Shown here piece after piece: positions 14,301 to 25,142 of a DNA stretch of 64,000 nt. Source of the DNA: Cerrena zonata (lineage: Eukaryota > Basidiomycota > Agaricomycetes > Polyporales > Cerrenaceae); the NCBI GenBank assembly GCA_038087015.1, contig JASBNA010000018.1, positions 496,001 to 560,000 on the forward strand, in the 5' to 3' direction. The translations under genes were made by a program, and so were the position numbers. Each line of letters opens with the position of its first letter. The first letter of the stretch is position 1. A model generated the notes under the pieces. That model did not search any database. It was not told the origin of the DNA and worked only from the letters and a program-made list of their open reading frames with translations.

Positions 14301-17300
14301 CATGGGAATCATTACTTGCGGCTCTTGAATAACAGGTGTTTCCCTTGCCTATCATCAGGTTTCCGATTACTTCGGCTCCGAACGAACCACGACAGGCAGT
14401 GTCAGCTGACAGTCTGCATGGCAGCCCGAATCAGCTCAGGGATGGCTTTCAAGCCTCGTTACGAAAACACTTCACCAGCTCTCTCCCATGTGCAAGGGCG
14501 AACACTCGCGTCGAGTGAGGTACAACTTAGTGGCGCAACAGATGTGAACATTCGAAAAAGACCGAGATAGGCCGCCACAGACCACAGTGCATTGAGTTCT
14601 GTCAAAGAAGGGGGAACTGCCGGCATTTCGACATCCCGCGAGAGGCAATTGCTTCGAATTTGCATTCCATTGACGGTGGTGATTTACAATTCGCCGGTTG
14701 GGGGAGGGGTTAGGAAGCCCCGAGGGATCCCTCGAACGAGAAGTCTTCGCCCGTGCGCACAGAGAAGTTGAGAACACATGAGCTCCACAACGTAACCTCC
14801 GCTTCTAGATGCCTTCGGGAGCGTTGGTGGCGAGGAGGGTGAGATGAATGTGATGCTTTGAATTTGGGGTGATGCCAGTGTGCATTCAGGATAGACTGAT
14901 GACTACTTCATCTGCATGGCGGCGTCAGGGAAGTAAAGAATGCAAAAGAAGTCAATCACGGCCTTCTGGGGGAGAAAATACGCCATTTGAAAGTACACTT
15001 CAAATTCATTCTATTCCCAATTGGGATGAAACAGGTTAGTACACGTAAAAGGATCACTTATACCGGCATTTGTTATGCCCGGTCATACAGCATCGACGCT
15101 GGCAACCTCTTCAGGTTCACGTAAAGAACACCAGCATCTTTATTATGAACATCCGAAAAGTCCGACGCTGCAACTTGTGCCTAAGGATCATGCGACCTGT
15201 CAGCAGCAAAGAAAACACGATTTACGTGTACACAGGTACAGGTCGATCTCTTCTTGCGCACCGACATGAAGGCTTGTTGCAGAACTTGGCATACAGTTTT
15301 CCATTGTAGTCGACATAGGGCCATATGGTAACAATGCTCCAGTCTGCGGCATGACTAAAAAAACATAGCGCATTTGGAGATGTGGCGGTAGAAGAAGAAA
15401 AGAAAATAGGTATGTACATACACAGTTGTCTGCCAAGCAAAAAAGGGGTATATGATGGGTCATGATCTTGTTATTTCCTCCGGTGGCGACTTTGGCGAGC
15501 GCGACATGATTTGATCAGTTTTGGACAGGTTTCCTAGCTGAGCATGAGTGGTCTAGAGTCTAGACCACCCATCCTTGCTGGGAGTATTTTCTGTCTAACA
15601 GGTTGGAGATCCGCCGATTTCTGCAGGTGTTTCGAAATCAGCCAGTTGACCCGGCTGTTGTCATCATCATTTGGTACACACCTCGCCAAATCGCCATCAT
15701 ATGTGGGAGCTAAATCATACGATTATCCACCAATGTTCCTACGTTCTTCTAGCACTGTTATGTCATGGGAAACAAATAAAAGCATTTGTATGTCGAAATC
15801 CATTGGCGCTTCCTTTAAACATTCTTAGCGGAGTTTAAACCTACCCTCAATTTCCAAATTTGGAAAGCGTTGAATTCGAAGCAAATAAGTAATGACGCGT
15901 AAATTAACGACTCAATCTTTCGTTTCATATGTCGTCTCGGCAACTGCCGTTAAGCTTTCTTTTCTCTGAAGCGGTTGTCACGACCGATAGCCGAAGCTAT
16001 CCTCGGCTTGGCTGTGAAAGAGGGTGAAAGGCAAGAAAACGCCGCGGCAGGAACCAATATCGGTGCTCCAGATAGTAGTCAGATTAGGTTACTTATGGTA
16101 GTTGGGCTGTGGGCAATGAGATTGGGCATGCTGCTTGAAGCAGGCGGCAAATAAACTTCCCAATGACGGCCAGAGTACCCACTCAGCACGGAAAACACGT
16201 TTCCTAATCGATGAGGCTGATGATCGAGCTCGAGTCGAAGGGGTACAACAATGAAGAAATTTTTTGAGAGTTGAACAAGAATAACCACGAAGCTCGGTGC
16301 AGACATAGCCATTGTCTGGCAGGGGAATGGTAAGAAACACGTTGTGGATGCGTGTTTCGATCCGATCATGATCCTATAGGCAAAAACCGTATACAACCCT
16401 CGGCAGATTGCAGGGACTTATAGAAAGGGTGGCGGCCAAGTCGATTACAAAAGGCTCGAGCCCAGTAACACACCGTAAGCAGGAGGATGAGTGGATTAGA
16501 TTCATATTTGATATAACCGCAGCAAAAACAATGCTGAGGTGAGGTGACCGTCTAAGTGTGAAGCTACACCACACCACAATAATAATATCTACAAGAACGG
16601 AATTGTGAGCCCGATCTCATATGGCCAACGTAGGAGTCGGTAGGACTGGGAAAAAATGAATCGATCATCCCATTCTGGAGATATTCATGATACATTTGCC
16701 TTTGCTTACCCGGACCATAGTTAATCTGTGTACGAGATCTTCTGGTGGTCTAGTAGGGGTCGCCCGTTCCGCAATGGTCCATAGACCACAATGCATCAAC
16801 TAGTTAGGGCATGCTCAACCGATATTGCTGCATTAGATTTGACAATAGAGCTCACAATGATAATGTAAAACGCTCGAACTCCATCTATATTAGACTATAA
16901 CGCCCAGAAATACTCCAAAAATGCCTCACCCTACTGGCCTTCAAGTCACAGTTGAGGTAGAGGAACGAGAGGATTGGACTACAGGCGCTTAAATTTCAAA
17001 ACAGACCAATATACATATTTAGTAAGAAAGATCATATCGTAGACAACCCTGAATGGGTACGTCGGAGCCAAGAGAGTGCAGTTGGCAAGTGTGGCAGTCA
17101 CCCTCGAGTGAGGTGTATTCCTGACCGCAAGCCATAATTCATGTCGCTGAAGACCCACATCGATCCAAGTTCGTGAGGCAGCCTCACTTTCTTCCGGGCG
17201 ATCATATGAGAGATCATCAGAGGTGATAACGGAGATAAGGACTTGAAATAGCAACACTTCGAGGGGAAGGTGGAACGCATCTTACAGAGCCTTGCAGTCA

Positions 17301-17861
17301 CAAGGACGGACTGCGTGTAGGGAAGAGAGGAGGATGGTTAATGACCAGGCTCTGAGATCTGAGAGACTGGCTCGCCGCTGCATGCCGAAGAGTTGATCGA
17401 TTCCGATTTTTCGCAGCATTTGATAAATAGTCTGGGTACGTAAGGAAGTGTGCTACATTAGGATAGTAGATCTCAGATGTCATAGAAACTAGAGAGATTT
17501 GGATCTTGACCGTGCATCCGCCTGGGTGGCCACACGATCAGGCAGGATCCCATTTCTCTGGCTATCTCGCAGACCGGGACGCTGTAATTGGCAGACAGCA
17601 AGCACCTGGTCCTGCTTCTGGCAGGAATGCGCGCTCGAAACCAAAGGCTGAGCCAGAAGCTCTGCCCGCGTCCGACCACTGGTCAGATATATAAAACCCC
17701 TCTCCCCTCCTAAAAAATGTAACTCCACTGTATCCCTGGTTACCAAGAAAGCTCTCCCTTCCGGCACAGACTTTTTACCCCTCATCTACCCATATTTTTG
17801 CGCGTCCTCCCCAACCTCTTACCCACTCTTCTCTGTCCGCTGCTCATCGTCGTTTCACACC
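11371..17861. other. Long gene-poor region (about 6.5 kb)
   Basis: I read both strands and found only short, unconnected open frames with no convincing domain or exon chain. A minus-strand fragment at about 14200-14110 reads MMHDDILDDSWEWVES, which resembles an aspartate-rich prenyl/terpene synthase motif, but it lies between stops and has no supporting neighbours. A fragment at 17257-17000 (-) has a single 92-residue frame with no identity. The composition is not that of the flanking genes' exons. It may be decayed genes or old transposon DNA. Confidence 0.4.
17688..17696 (+). promoter_or_regulatory. TATA box upstream of the small putative chitin-binding protein
   Basis: The sequence TATATAAAA lies about 165 bases before the ATG at 17862. 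It is followed by a long C/T-rich stretch (17740-17860), the usual arrangement of a strongly expressed fungal gene. Confidence 0.55.
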
Positions 17862-18170
17862 ATGCCGGGTCTTGTCAGTGACGCCACTCGTATTTGGGAG
17901 CTCAATATTCAATGGGCAGTTAACGCACAATGTGGTGTTTGGGACCCAAGAGGGAAAGGTGTCGATGTTTGGGAGTGTGTCCGTGCCCGTGAGTCCATCG
18001 ATTTCTACCATACCGATCGTCATATTCAAGCAATATACTCCCTTTTCAGATTGTTCTACTCCGGGTACAGAGGTATGTTTATTATCCCATTTACATTAGC
18101 TCCATTACTGATCACCGTCCACTTATAGCCACCGAATACCCTATACTGGAAATATGTCACTCGTCGATAG
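17862..18170 (+). CDS. Small protein resembling a CBM5/12 carbohydrate-binding module
   Basis: Three exons (17862-17988, 18050-18072, 18129-18170) splice in phase to 63 residues. The middle exon is only 23 nt. The product begins MPGLVSDATRIWELN and continues with WAVNAQCGVWDP, DVWECVRAHCSTPGTEPP, NTLYWKYVTRR. Aromatic residues followed by a WECxxAHxSxPGTEPP...YWKY ending are the hallmark of CBM5/12 chitin-binding modules, which are about this size, and stand-alone versions occur in basidiomycetes. No signal peptide is visible, so the protein is either cytosolic or unconventionally exported. A TATA box and C/T-rich leader support transcription. The splice model is mine; the alternative frame at 17872 lacks an ATG and gives no recognisable product. 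Function in chitin binding is inference. Confidence 0.55.
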
Positions 18171-19770
18171 GACTTTCGTCCTCGGGCTCATTAGCTTGTT
18201 GCCCGTCAGAGCTAATCTGTCTATCGCCCGACGTAATTGACGATCCATTGACATCATGCCTATCTATTATCCCCTGCGCACGCCCGGCCAGGATTGTTTG
18301 TACGGCATATCGTCCTTTGATACTGTACATCATTCCTCGAAGCCTATCAGGCTTGTTCACTCCACCTCTACGTTGCGCATGGACCACATCCAACGCCAAC
18401 TATGCCTCACCTACCCGGACATCATATTATGGATGCCGTCTATGGATATCCTATTCCCATCCTCGACATCATCCCCTCAACATCATTAAAGTCAAGCTCC
18501 AATATCTTGGCGAGTCCACGATCAGCCGCTTGGACATGCCATTCTGCCATCAAGTTTCGCCATCTCTAAACAATTGCACCCATTTCTTCCGATTTCCGCA
18601 AGTCATTCAATTCGAACCTGGGATCTATCCATGCTTGCATGATGATACCTGCCATCTCTTTGCTTCCCTTCCTCCGCTCGACGTAATCTATTTCTCTTCC
18701 ATATTATTTCGAATCATTCATTTATTCGTTATCGTGCTTGATCTCCGTCTCATTTCACTGGTTCATAGTTATATCTCTTATTCTTGTCTTCATCTCGCGT
18801 TTTCACCACTGGGTCGGGTTCATGATCACGCGTTCTCGTCCCATGAGACCTTCACGGCCCCGTTCCCATTCATTTGTCGTTGATCGTCTTCAGTAGCTAA
18901 TTTCCCGTCTCAACATCTCATTTTCATTCCGCTTGGTTGGGAGTATTGCCCTTCCCTAGCTTCGTTTCTACCTCCCCTTTCACATACATTCTGGCCCCCT
19001 ATCAACGTTTCGATCTCTACATCTCATCCATCTCATCGCTTTCCAATCAACTCAATCATCTCCCCTCCCATTCTCAACCTTTCACTTGTACCTTTTCATA
19101 TTCCTTGGCACAACCGTCATTTCTCAGCAACCCGTCTTGTACTCATTCATCCTCTCCCCCCGCAATTCAACCCAGTAGAATATACCTCGTGTAGCTCTAA
19201 CAGCTAATCTTTAGGTAATAGCTTGAAACTTAACTCTGTTTACGATCCTACTTGCATATTTAAAGTTCGAAATCTCACTATGCAATGACCGTTAAACTAA
19301 CTCACATTTCCACCAACAACTTCCAGTGTAAGAGTCACGGACGCGAGCACATTGACACCCAGATGTTTGATTTCAGCTTCCGAATCCAATCTAGCTACAT
19401 CTGTAGTCCATTCCAAACTACATACATTTGATCTTCTAGTGCTGAGATAACATCTCTCCGAGCTTATAAGACACCCACCCTCTTCGATGGAGGCGTCACC
19501 CCCGGAATTCAATGTATCGACAGATTTGTAATTTCATATAGCCATCCGTGTCGCATCTGTTCGTATGATTGCTTCCTATGCGTGTTTTCTTTATATAGCT
19601 TGAATCGCATCCCGGTGTATTATATATACATCATTCATTATGAAGCCACTGAGCTCCGGGGTGCTTCCGCTTCCATTCCATTACAGTGCGCAAGCGTCCA
19701 ATCTCGAAGACTGAGTAGATGATATTAGAAGCCGGTGTTCTATATTGTACATCCTGTCTTCTGTATTCCG
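18171..19770. other. Pyrimidine-rich intergenic region
   Basis: The plus strand is strikingly rich in C and T from about 18370 to 19190 (TCATCTCATC, TCCCCTCCCATTC types). Long open frames here, such as 18248-18883, are by-products of that composition: they are rich in Ser, Leu, Ile, Pro and His and show no domain. No gene is supported. Confidence 0.4.
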
Positions 19771-19794
19771 TTTTTTTTTTTTTTTTTTTTTTTT
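19771..19794 (-). repeat. Poly(A) tail of the LINE (T24 on the plus strand)
   Basis: Twenty-four consecutive T lie at the 3' end of the element, 245 bases beyond the ORF2 stop. This is what target-primed reverse transcription of a polyadenylated RNA leaves behind. Confidence 0.85.
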
Positions 19795-20039
19795 GGTGGA
19801 GCGTGGTTCTATAAACCTTGGTGTTCCGCAGCTAAACTCACTTAGCTCGGGGCACCCGCTGACACTGAGCACGTGGCCCAGAGAAAGGGAAGAGAGAAAA
19901 GGGGAGGGCGGGTGGAGTTTGGAAGGTCCACCCTAAAGGGAGAGAGAGGAAGCAATTAAAGGGGGTATAAGGTACCGGACGAGGGGGGGGAGAGCGGACT
20001 GGGGGCCACCGGGAGGAAATGCATTTATGCACACCGGGG

Positions 20040-23000
20040 TTACCCGGTAGTGTGGGACTCGTCGATCTCAAGGTCTAGAAGGACCTCTTGGTCGACACTA
20101 CCCACTAAAACCTCCTTCGCCTTTGACCAGTCTTCAGGCAATGAGTCCTCGTTTTCGACAACTTGGGTCCATGTTGACTTGACTATGTAGCTAGCAATAG
20201 CTCTTTTACTCAGACCTCTGCGTGCCATTTGTCGGTCCAGAGTGAGCCTTGTGTTCATTGCTGCCATCCATCGGTGGGCGATTTTTACGGGGGAGTGCAT
20301 GGTTGTCTGGTCGTTATCATCTCCAATCACCCGTTCGCATCGGAGTTTCCATATTAGGTAAGCAGTTTCTGTTATCAGGATCCTGAAGAAACGGTCGGGG
20401 CCTCCCTTTCTCGGTGATCGGTCGTCGCTGACGCTTGTCAGTCCTACTCCCAGAATCATGTTGAGGGATATTGGCTTCCAGGGCTGGGCTTTACGTCGCC
20501 ATAGTGTTTCTGCTAGTTTCCAGGCTACGCGCTGGCCTGGTGCCTTGCAGTCGCATAGGATGTGTTGCATTGAGTCTTCTTCGTTGCAGGTTGAGCATAG
20601 GATGCGGTCTTCGCAGTTGGGGATGTAGCTCCAGTATGTGCCAACTTTATGTGCGTCGTGTAGTCCTTTCCAGAGGAAGTCCTGGATTGGTCTGGCAATG
20701 TCCGGTGAGTGGATCGATTTCCATATCGTACCCGACGAGTGCTTTCTACCCATTGTTTTTGCTAGCTCTTTTTGGGTTGCCTCCACGTTGGCCATCGTTT
20801 TCTTGCGTTGATTCTGTATTATCCTCAATCGGATTCCACGGTACGCTAAGGCTTGGGTCATTGTTGCTAATTTTGCTCCAGTTAGCATATACCCTGGGTG
20901 AGCATACAAGTCTATGATGTCTGGGTGGTTTTTCTTCGCACCTTCGCCCGCCAGTTTGTCGGCGCATTCATTTCCGTGAATGTCTGCGTGTCCCTTGACC
21001 CATTGGAACGTTGTTGGGGCTGATCTTTGGCGTAGGGTTGTTACTATTGCCTGAAAGATGTCTGCGTTTGACACGTCGATCCAGCCTCTATCCTCCCATT
21101 TCCGTAGGTGTCTTGTTAAGCCATTGATGACGTACTTAGAGTCACTTTTTATGTAGAGTCGGGCATCAGGCGGTGCCTTCTGGATTGCTACTAGGACTGC
21201 TATAAGTTCGCCAGTTTGGTTTGTGGCTCCTTGGCGGCCGACCCGGATGCTTGTGTTCCTCGGGTCGTTTTCTCCGAACCAGACCCCGCTTCCGACTCTG
21301 CTGTCGATATCTCCGTTTTTCGAGCTTGAGCCATCAGTGTACACCGTTAGCTCTTCTGTCGTACATCTGTTGTATCGGCGTCTCAGGGAGGGTAGTTTGC
21401 TCGACAGGTCGGTTCTAGGAGATGTGAAGACACGGATTGTCTGGGATATGTCCTCTGGATCAGTGATGCTTGGGTCGAAGGTTATTTCGCCGTCATTCTC
21501 GAAAGCTACTACGTTTGCCTCTTTCCTGCGTTGTGTTAGGGATAGGTTATCGCCTGTGGGGTTCATATCTGGAGCGTACTTGGGGAAGAGAAGACTTATT
21601 AATTTCCTGGCTGTCTCGCAGCACTTGTTGGGGTCGAGGCAGCCTCTCTGTCGGTCCGTCGTACAGTAGGCGCATGCGCAGTTCTTCCTTGGTAGATGGC
21701 TCCTGAGTTTACCATCCCTGCTTCTCGTCATGGTCGTTCTACGCTTAGTAACCTCCAACACGCTTTCAACTGTTGTTACTCCGTGGTGTTTCCTTAGGCA
21801 TTGGCTTGTTATTGTCTTGGTTAGCCTTTGGAGATTCTGTTCTGCTCCAATGTGGAACCATACTGGGAGTCGTTTTTTAAGCGTGGGGGGTAGCTTTAGT
21901 GTATCGAGGCGGATGTCGAACTTTCTGGCCGTTGTGAGCATTTGGCGTAGTTCTCTCGGCAAGACCTTCTGCGAGTGGAGGTTGATGTCCCAGTTCTGGA
22001 TGAAGGTGTTGATTTTGGCATCTTGGTCTACTTTGCTGTTCCTTTTCGTTATTGCCAGGCTGATGAGGGAGTCGGCTATGAACGCCCATTTAGGGCGCTT
22101 GGTCGATAGGTTCAGATAGTCCTTCATCCAGGTTAGGTGGATTGCTTGGTTGCGTGACCTGATATCCAGCAGTTTCATACCTCCTAGGTCCTTCGGGAAG
22201 TACATAGTTTCCAGGTTTACCGGGGGTTTGTTTGATCCGTCCCACATGAAGTTGCGAATGAGGCGGACTACTTCCTCTTCGATTTCTGGTGGCATCCCTT
22301 GGGCTTTTGCTAGGAACTGTGTTTTGCCTCCTATTACCATCTGTACGATCAGTCTTCTGCCATTTAAGGTTGGGTGACAGCGTGACCATTTTTCCAGGGA
22401 GTCCGACATGGACTTTAGTATCGGTTGCCAGGCTGCTGATGGATCTGGGTGGTTTCCTAGTCTTGCTCCTAGTATTCGGATTGTGGCTCCATCCGCTAGG
22501 GGTTCAACTCCTTGAGGGAATTTCTTGCTACTGGCGTTTGGGGCTCTCCATTGCCTTACTTGTTCCCGATACTGTTGTGATCCGATTGGGATAACCTCAG
22601 TCTTGCTTGCATTGAACATGCCTCCTGATGCTTCGGTCCAGAGGTCGAGGATTTGGTCTAGGTCCTCTAGGGAGTCGTCTTTGGACAGGTAGGTTGTTGT
22701 GTCGTCTGCGAACAGGGATGCTATTATCCTATCCGGTAGGCCAGGTACGCTGATGCCTTTCAGGGAGGAGCCCCTTAGTAGGCACGCTAGGGGTTCTATT
22801 GCCAGGTTGAAAATGAGACAGGATAGGGGGCAGCCTTGTCTTACCCCTCTAGTGACTCTGAATGGGGTGCTTCGTTCTCCATTGACGAATACGATGGTGT
22901 TCGCTTCTGCATAAAGGATTTTCATTGTTTGGCTGAATCTCTTGGGGATGTGGTACGCGTCGAGGACTCTCCATAGGTAGTCATGCATGATCTTGTCGTA

Positions 23001-24932
23001 CGCCTTCTCCTGGTCAAGCGCGATTATTACACCATTCTGCTCTACTGCTTCTGCGAAATCAATGGTCAGTTGGGCTTGTCTGATCTGGTGGAAGATTTGT
23101 CTACCGGGGACAAAGCCGGCTTGGTCCTCATTGATTAGGGATGGGGCTACGACAGCGAGCTTCATTGCGAGGATTTTGGTAAAGATTTTATAATCGCTGT
23201 TTAGGAGCGTGATTGGCCGGTAGTTTGCGATTTTGCGTTTATCTCCCTTTCTCTTGTATAGGGGGCAAAGCCAGCCTAGGGCGAATTCCGTGTTTGGCAT
23301 GACTTCGAAGAGTTCGATGTCATTGTATACCTTCGTGAGTATCCACACGATATCTACCTCGTCGGCATCTTCCCTTTCCTCCGGGGATTGGGGAGTTTTG
23401 TCTTTGCAATGCATTTCCTCGTACATGTGAGCGAGAGCCTTCCACATTTCGTATGGGATTCCATTTATTCCTGCCGCTCTCCCGTTCTCGCTAGCCTTTA
23501 TTGCAGCAAGTACGTCCTTTTCTGAGGTTAAGGCTTTCAGACTATTCTTGGGGCAGTCCTCGTACTTTGTTGTGATGGCGGCACAGACCGCGCCGATGCT
23601 GGTCATTCTGTTCAGTCCTTCTCGCGGTGGTGAGTGGTATTGAAGCTGTTCATGGTAGTCCTTTGCTAGCATGGCCATTTTGTCGGATCTTCGCTCGTAC
23701 TCTGGAGGCGTGGTATTGGGTTTTTCGAAGGAGTAGATTAGGTCTCTTGGCGATCTTCCTCGGTTGATTGAGGTCCAGTATTTGCTTATCGTTTCGCCTT
23801 CGAGTCTGTACCTTGCGGTCGTTGCGATTCGTCGTGACTGGTTACTTAGGAGTAGCAGGTGAGCAATTTTTTCTTCGATTAGCCGGAGGGTGGTTTGCAA
23901 GGACTCGCTTGTGTTCGAGTCGGGATTTGCTTTGATTTTCTCGAGGTCTTTGTTTAGTTTCTCAAGCGCCTTTTTTACCTTTGGGACCTTTGTCTTGAGT
24001 CTTTCTCGGGCTGTTTTGGCGATGTCCTCCTTGTAGGCTTTGAAGAGTGACTGGGGGTTGCTCGTAGTTGTTCTGGTTCGCCAGCAGTCTCTTATTCTCC
24101 TTTTGAGTTCGATTGTTTTTGCGATCATCTTCTCCTTGAACTCCTTATCCGCAATTAGGTCAATTGGCAGTGACCATCTTCCCGGTCCTAGGAAGGGGGC
24201 TTTCGTGTCCGTTATCTGTGCTGTTACCATTCTGTGGTCGGTGTTGATCTGAGGGATCTCAATCGTCCAGTTTTCGGCTAGTCTGAGCAGCTTGTTGGTG
24301 ACGTAGATCCGGTCTAGACGGGATTTAGTATCTTTCTGATGGACGGGGAATGAGTACTCTAAAACGTCTTCGTGGGTTTCTCTCCAGCCATCTCTCAGTC
24401 TTAGGAATGTGGTTAGACTCTGGAGAGCTGAGACTGCTTGGAACTCGTCTCTTCTATGGGGGAAGCGGTCGAGGGAGTCCTCAACCACATTGAAGTCTCC
24501 GAGAATGGCGTCGGGTTTGGGTGTGTTGTTTTCCCTCCACCTGTCCTCTAGTTCCTTCCAGAAGGATGCGTTTTCTTGGTAGTCGTTTGGTGCGTAGACG
24601 TTTAGTACTCTTAGGCATACGTCCTCGTGCCATGGGATTTCAAGGAGGAGGGCTCTTCCTGGTATGATTTCCGTTGCTGTGACATGGTCGACGTTGATCA
24701 AGTCCCTGTTTATGATCGTGGCGACTCCCCCCTTGGAGGTTGCCTGTGCACTATGCGATGCGTAAATTGCTAGTCTCCTGCCATATAGTTCTGATAGGCG
24801 TTCGACGTGTTCCTCGTCGAGGTGGGTCTCCTGTAGGGCGAGGATTGCTAGTCTTCGTTCCTTTACGTAGTGGTGAAGAGCGTTCCACTTGTTGTTGGGG
24901 TGTAGAGGGGAGGAGGAGCCTCTCCCTTTCAT
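20040..24932 (-). CDS. LINE ORF2: AP-like endonuclease, reverse transcriptase and RNase H
   Basis: It is an uninterrupted 1630-codon frame. Numbered from the ATG at 24932, residues 1-240 form an EEP endonuclease with LALQETHL (about 36), GDFN (about 145), SRLDRIY (about 205) and NTDHRM (about 231). Residues about 570-760 are the reverse transcriptase, with NYRPITLLN, DQAGFVPGR, ALDQEKAYD and the catalytic FADD (about 741-744). Residues about 1195-1330 are RNase H, with YTDGSS, TGELIAV, KSDSKYVING and GHADIHGNECAD, so all catalytic acidic residues are present. A Cys-rich finger follows (CSTCNEEDSMQHILCDC). All active-site motifs are intact, so this copy may be functional. The frame is open further 5' to 25142 without an ATG, and the conserved LN of the first endonuclease strand (SSLNMKGRGS) precedes the first ATG, so the true start is probably upstream. 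Confidence 0.93.
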   Translation of the reverse strand: MKGRGSSSPLHPNNKWNALHHYVKERRLAILALQETHLDEEHVERLSELYGRRLAIYASHSAQATSKGGVATIINRDLINVDHVTATEIIPGRALLLEIPWHEDVCLRVLNVYAPNDYQENASFWKELEDRWRENNTPKPDAILGDFNVVEDSLDRFPHRRDEFQAVSALQSLTTFLRLRDGWRETHEDVLEYSFPVHQKDTKSRLDRIYVTNKLLRLAENWTIEIPQINTDHRMVTAQITDTKAPFLGPGRWSLPIDLIADKEFKEKMIAKTIELKRRIRDCWRTRTTTSNPQSLFKAYKEDIAKTARERLKTKVPKVKKALEKLNKDLEKIKANPDSNTSESLQTTLRLIEEKIAHLLLLSNQSRRIATTARYRLEGETISKYWTSINRGRSPRDLIYSFEKPNTTPPEYERRSDKMAMLAKDYHEQLQYHSPPREGLNRMTSIGAVCAAITTKYEDCPKNSLKALTSEKDVLAAIKASENGRAAGINGIPYEMWKALAHMYEEMHCKDKTPQSPEEREDADEVDIVWILTKVYNDIELFEVMPNTEFALGWLCPLYKRKGDKRKIANYRPITLLNSDYKIFTKILAMKLAVVAPSLINEDQAGFVPGRQIFHQIRQAQLTIDFAEAVEQNGVIIALDQEKAYDKIMHDYLWRVLDAYHIPKRFSQTMKILYAEANTIVFVNGERSTPFRVTRGVRQGCPLSCLIFNLAIEPLACLLRGSSLKGISVPGLPDRIIASLFADDTTTYLSKDDSLEDLDQILDLWTEASGGMFNASKTEVIPIGSQQYREQVRQWRAPNASSKKFPQGVEPLADGATIRILGARLGNHPDPSAAWQPILKSMSDSLEKWSRCHPTLNGRRLIVQMVIGGKTQFLAKAQGMPPEIEEEVVRLIRNFMWDGSNKPPVNLETMYFPKDLGGMKLLDIRSRNQAIHLTWMKDYLNLSTKRPKWAFIADSLISLAITKRNSKVDQDAKINTFIQNWDINLHSQKVLPRELRQMLTTARKFDIRLDTLKLPPTLKKRLPVWFHIGAEQNLQRLTKTITSQCLRKHHGVTTVESVLEVTKRRTTMTRSRDGKLRSHLPRKNCACAYCTTDRQRGCLDPNKCCETARKLISLLFPKYAPDMNPTGDNLSLTQRRKEANVVAFENDGEITFDPSITDPEDISQTIRVFTSPRTDLSSKLPSLRRRYNRCTTEELTVYTDGSSSKNGDIDSRVGSGVWFGENDPRNTSIRVGRQGATNQTGELIAVLVAIQKAPPDARLYIKSDSKYVINGLTRHLRKWEDRGWIDVSNADIFQAIVTTLRQRSAPTTFQWVKGHADIHGNECADKLAGEGAKKNHPDIIDLYAHPGYMLTGAKLATMTQALAYRGIRLRIIQNQRKKTMANVEATQKELAKTMGRKHSSGTIWKSIHSPDIARPIQDFLWKGLHDAHKVGTYWSYIPNCEDRILCSTCNEEDSMQHILCDCKAPGQRVAWKLAETLWRRKAQPWKPISLNMILGVGLTSVSDDRSPRKGGPDRFFRILITETAYLIWKLRCERVIGDDNDQTTMHSPVKIAHRWMAAMNTRLTLDRQMARRGLSKRAIASYIVKSTWTQVVENEDSLPEDWSKAKEVLVGSVDQEVLLDLEIDESHTTG

Positions 24933-25142
24933 ATTGAGTGAGGAAAGCGTGAGGGAAGCTCTTGTCCGTTTCTTCTTTTTCGCTTTGTCTTTCGTCTTAT
25001 CTGCGTCTCCTTTTTCTGCTGGTGAGTCCTCGGGGGGTTGGTCGACGCTGTTTTCCGGTCCCTCTCTTCTCAGCAGAGCGCTTTGTCCGTTTGCCTTACT
25101 AACGACCGTTGGTGTTTGTTTCTTCTTCGTTGTGTTAGAGTT
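24933..25142 (-). other. In-frame, ATG-less 5' extension of LINE ORF2
   Basis: Seventy sense codons lie between an in-frame TAA (25145-25143) and the first ATG of ORF2. They encode a Lys/Arg-rich segment (TTKKKQTP, KDKAKKKKRTR) running straight into the SLTLSSLN part of the endonuclease. The family needs that Asn for metal coordination, so this stretch is almost certainly translated; how it starts is not visible. Confidence 0.65.

Noticed and set aside
18248..18883. 211-codon plus-strand frame
   Set aside because: It arises from pyrimidine-rich DNA; composition is Ser/Leu/Ile/Pro/His without any domain and no exon partners.
20471..24252. Many plus-strand frames of 65 to 148 codons
   Set aside because: All are antisense shadows of LINE ORF2.
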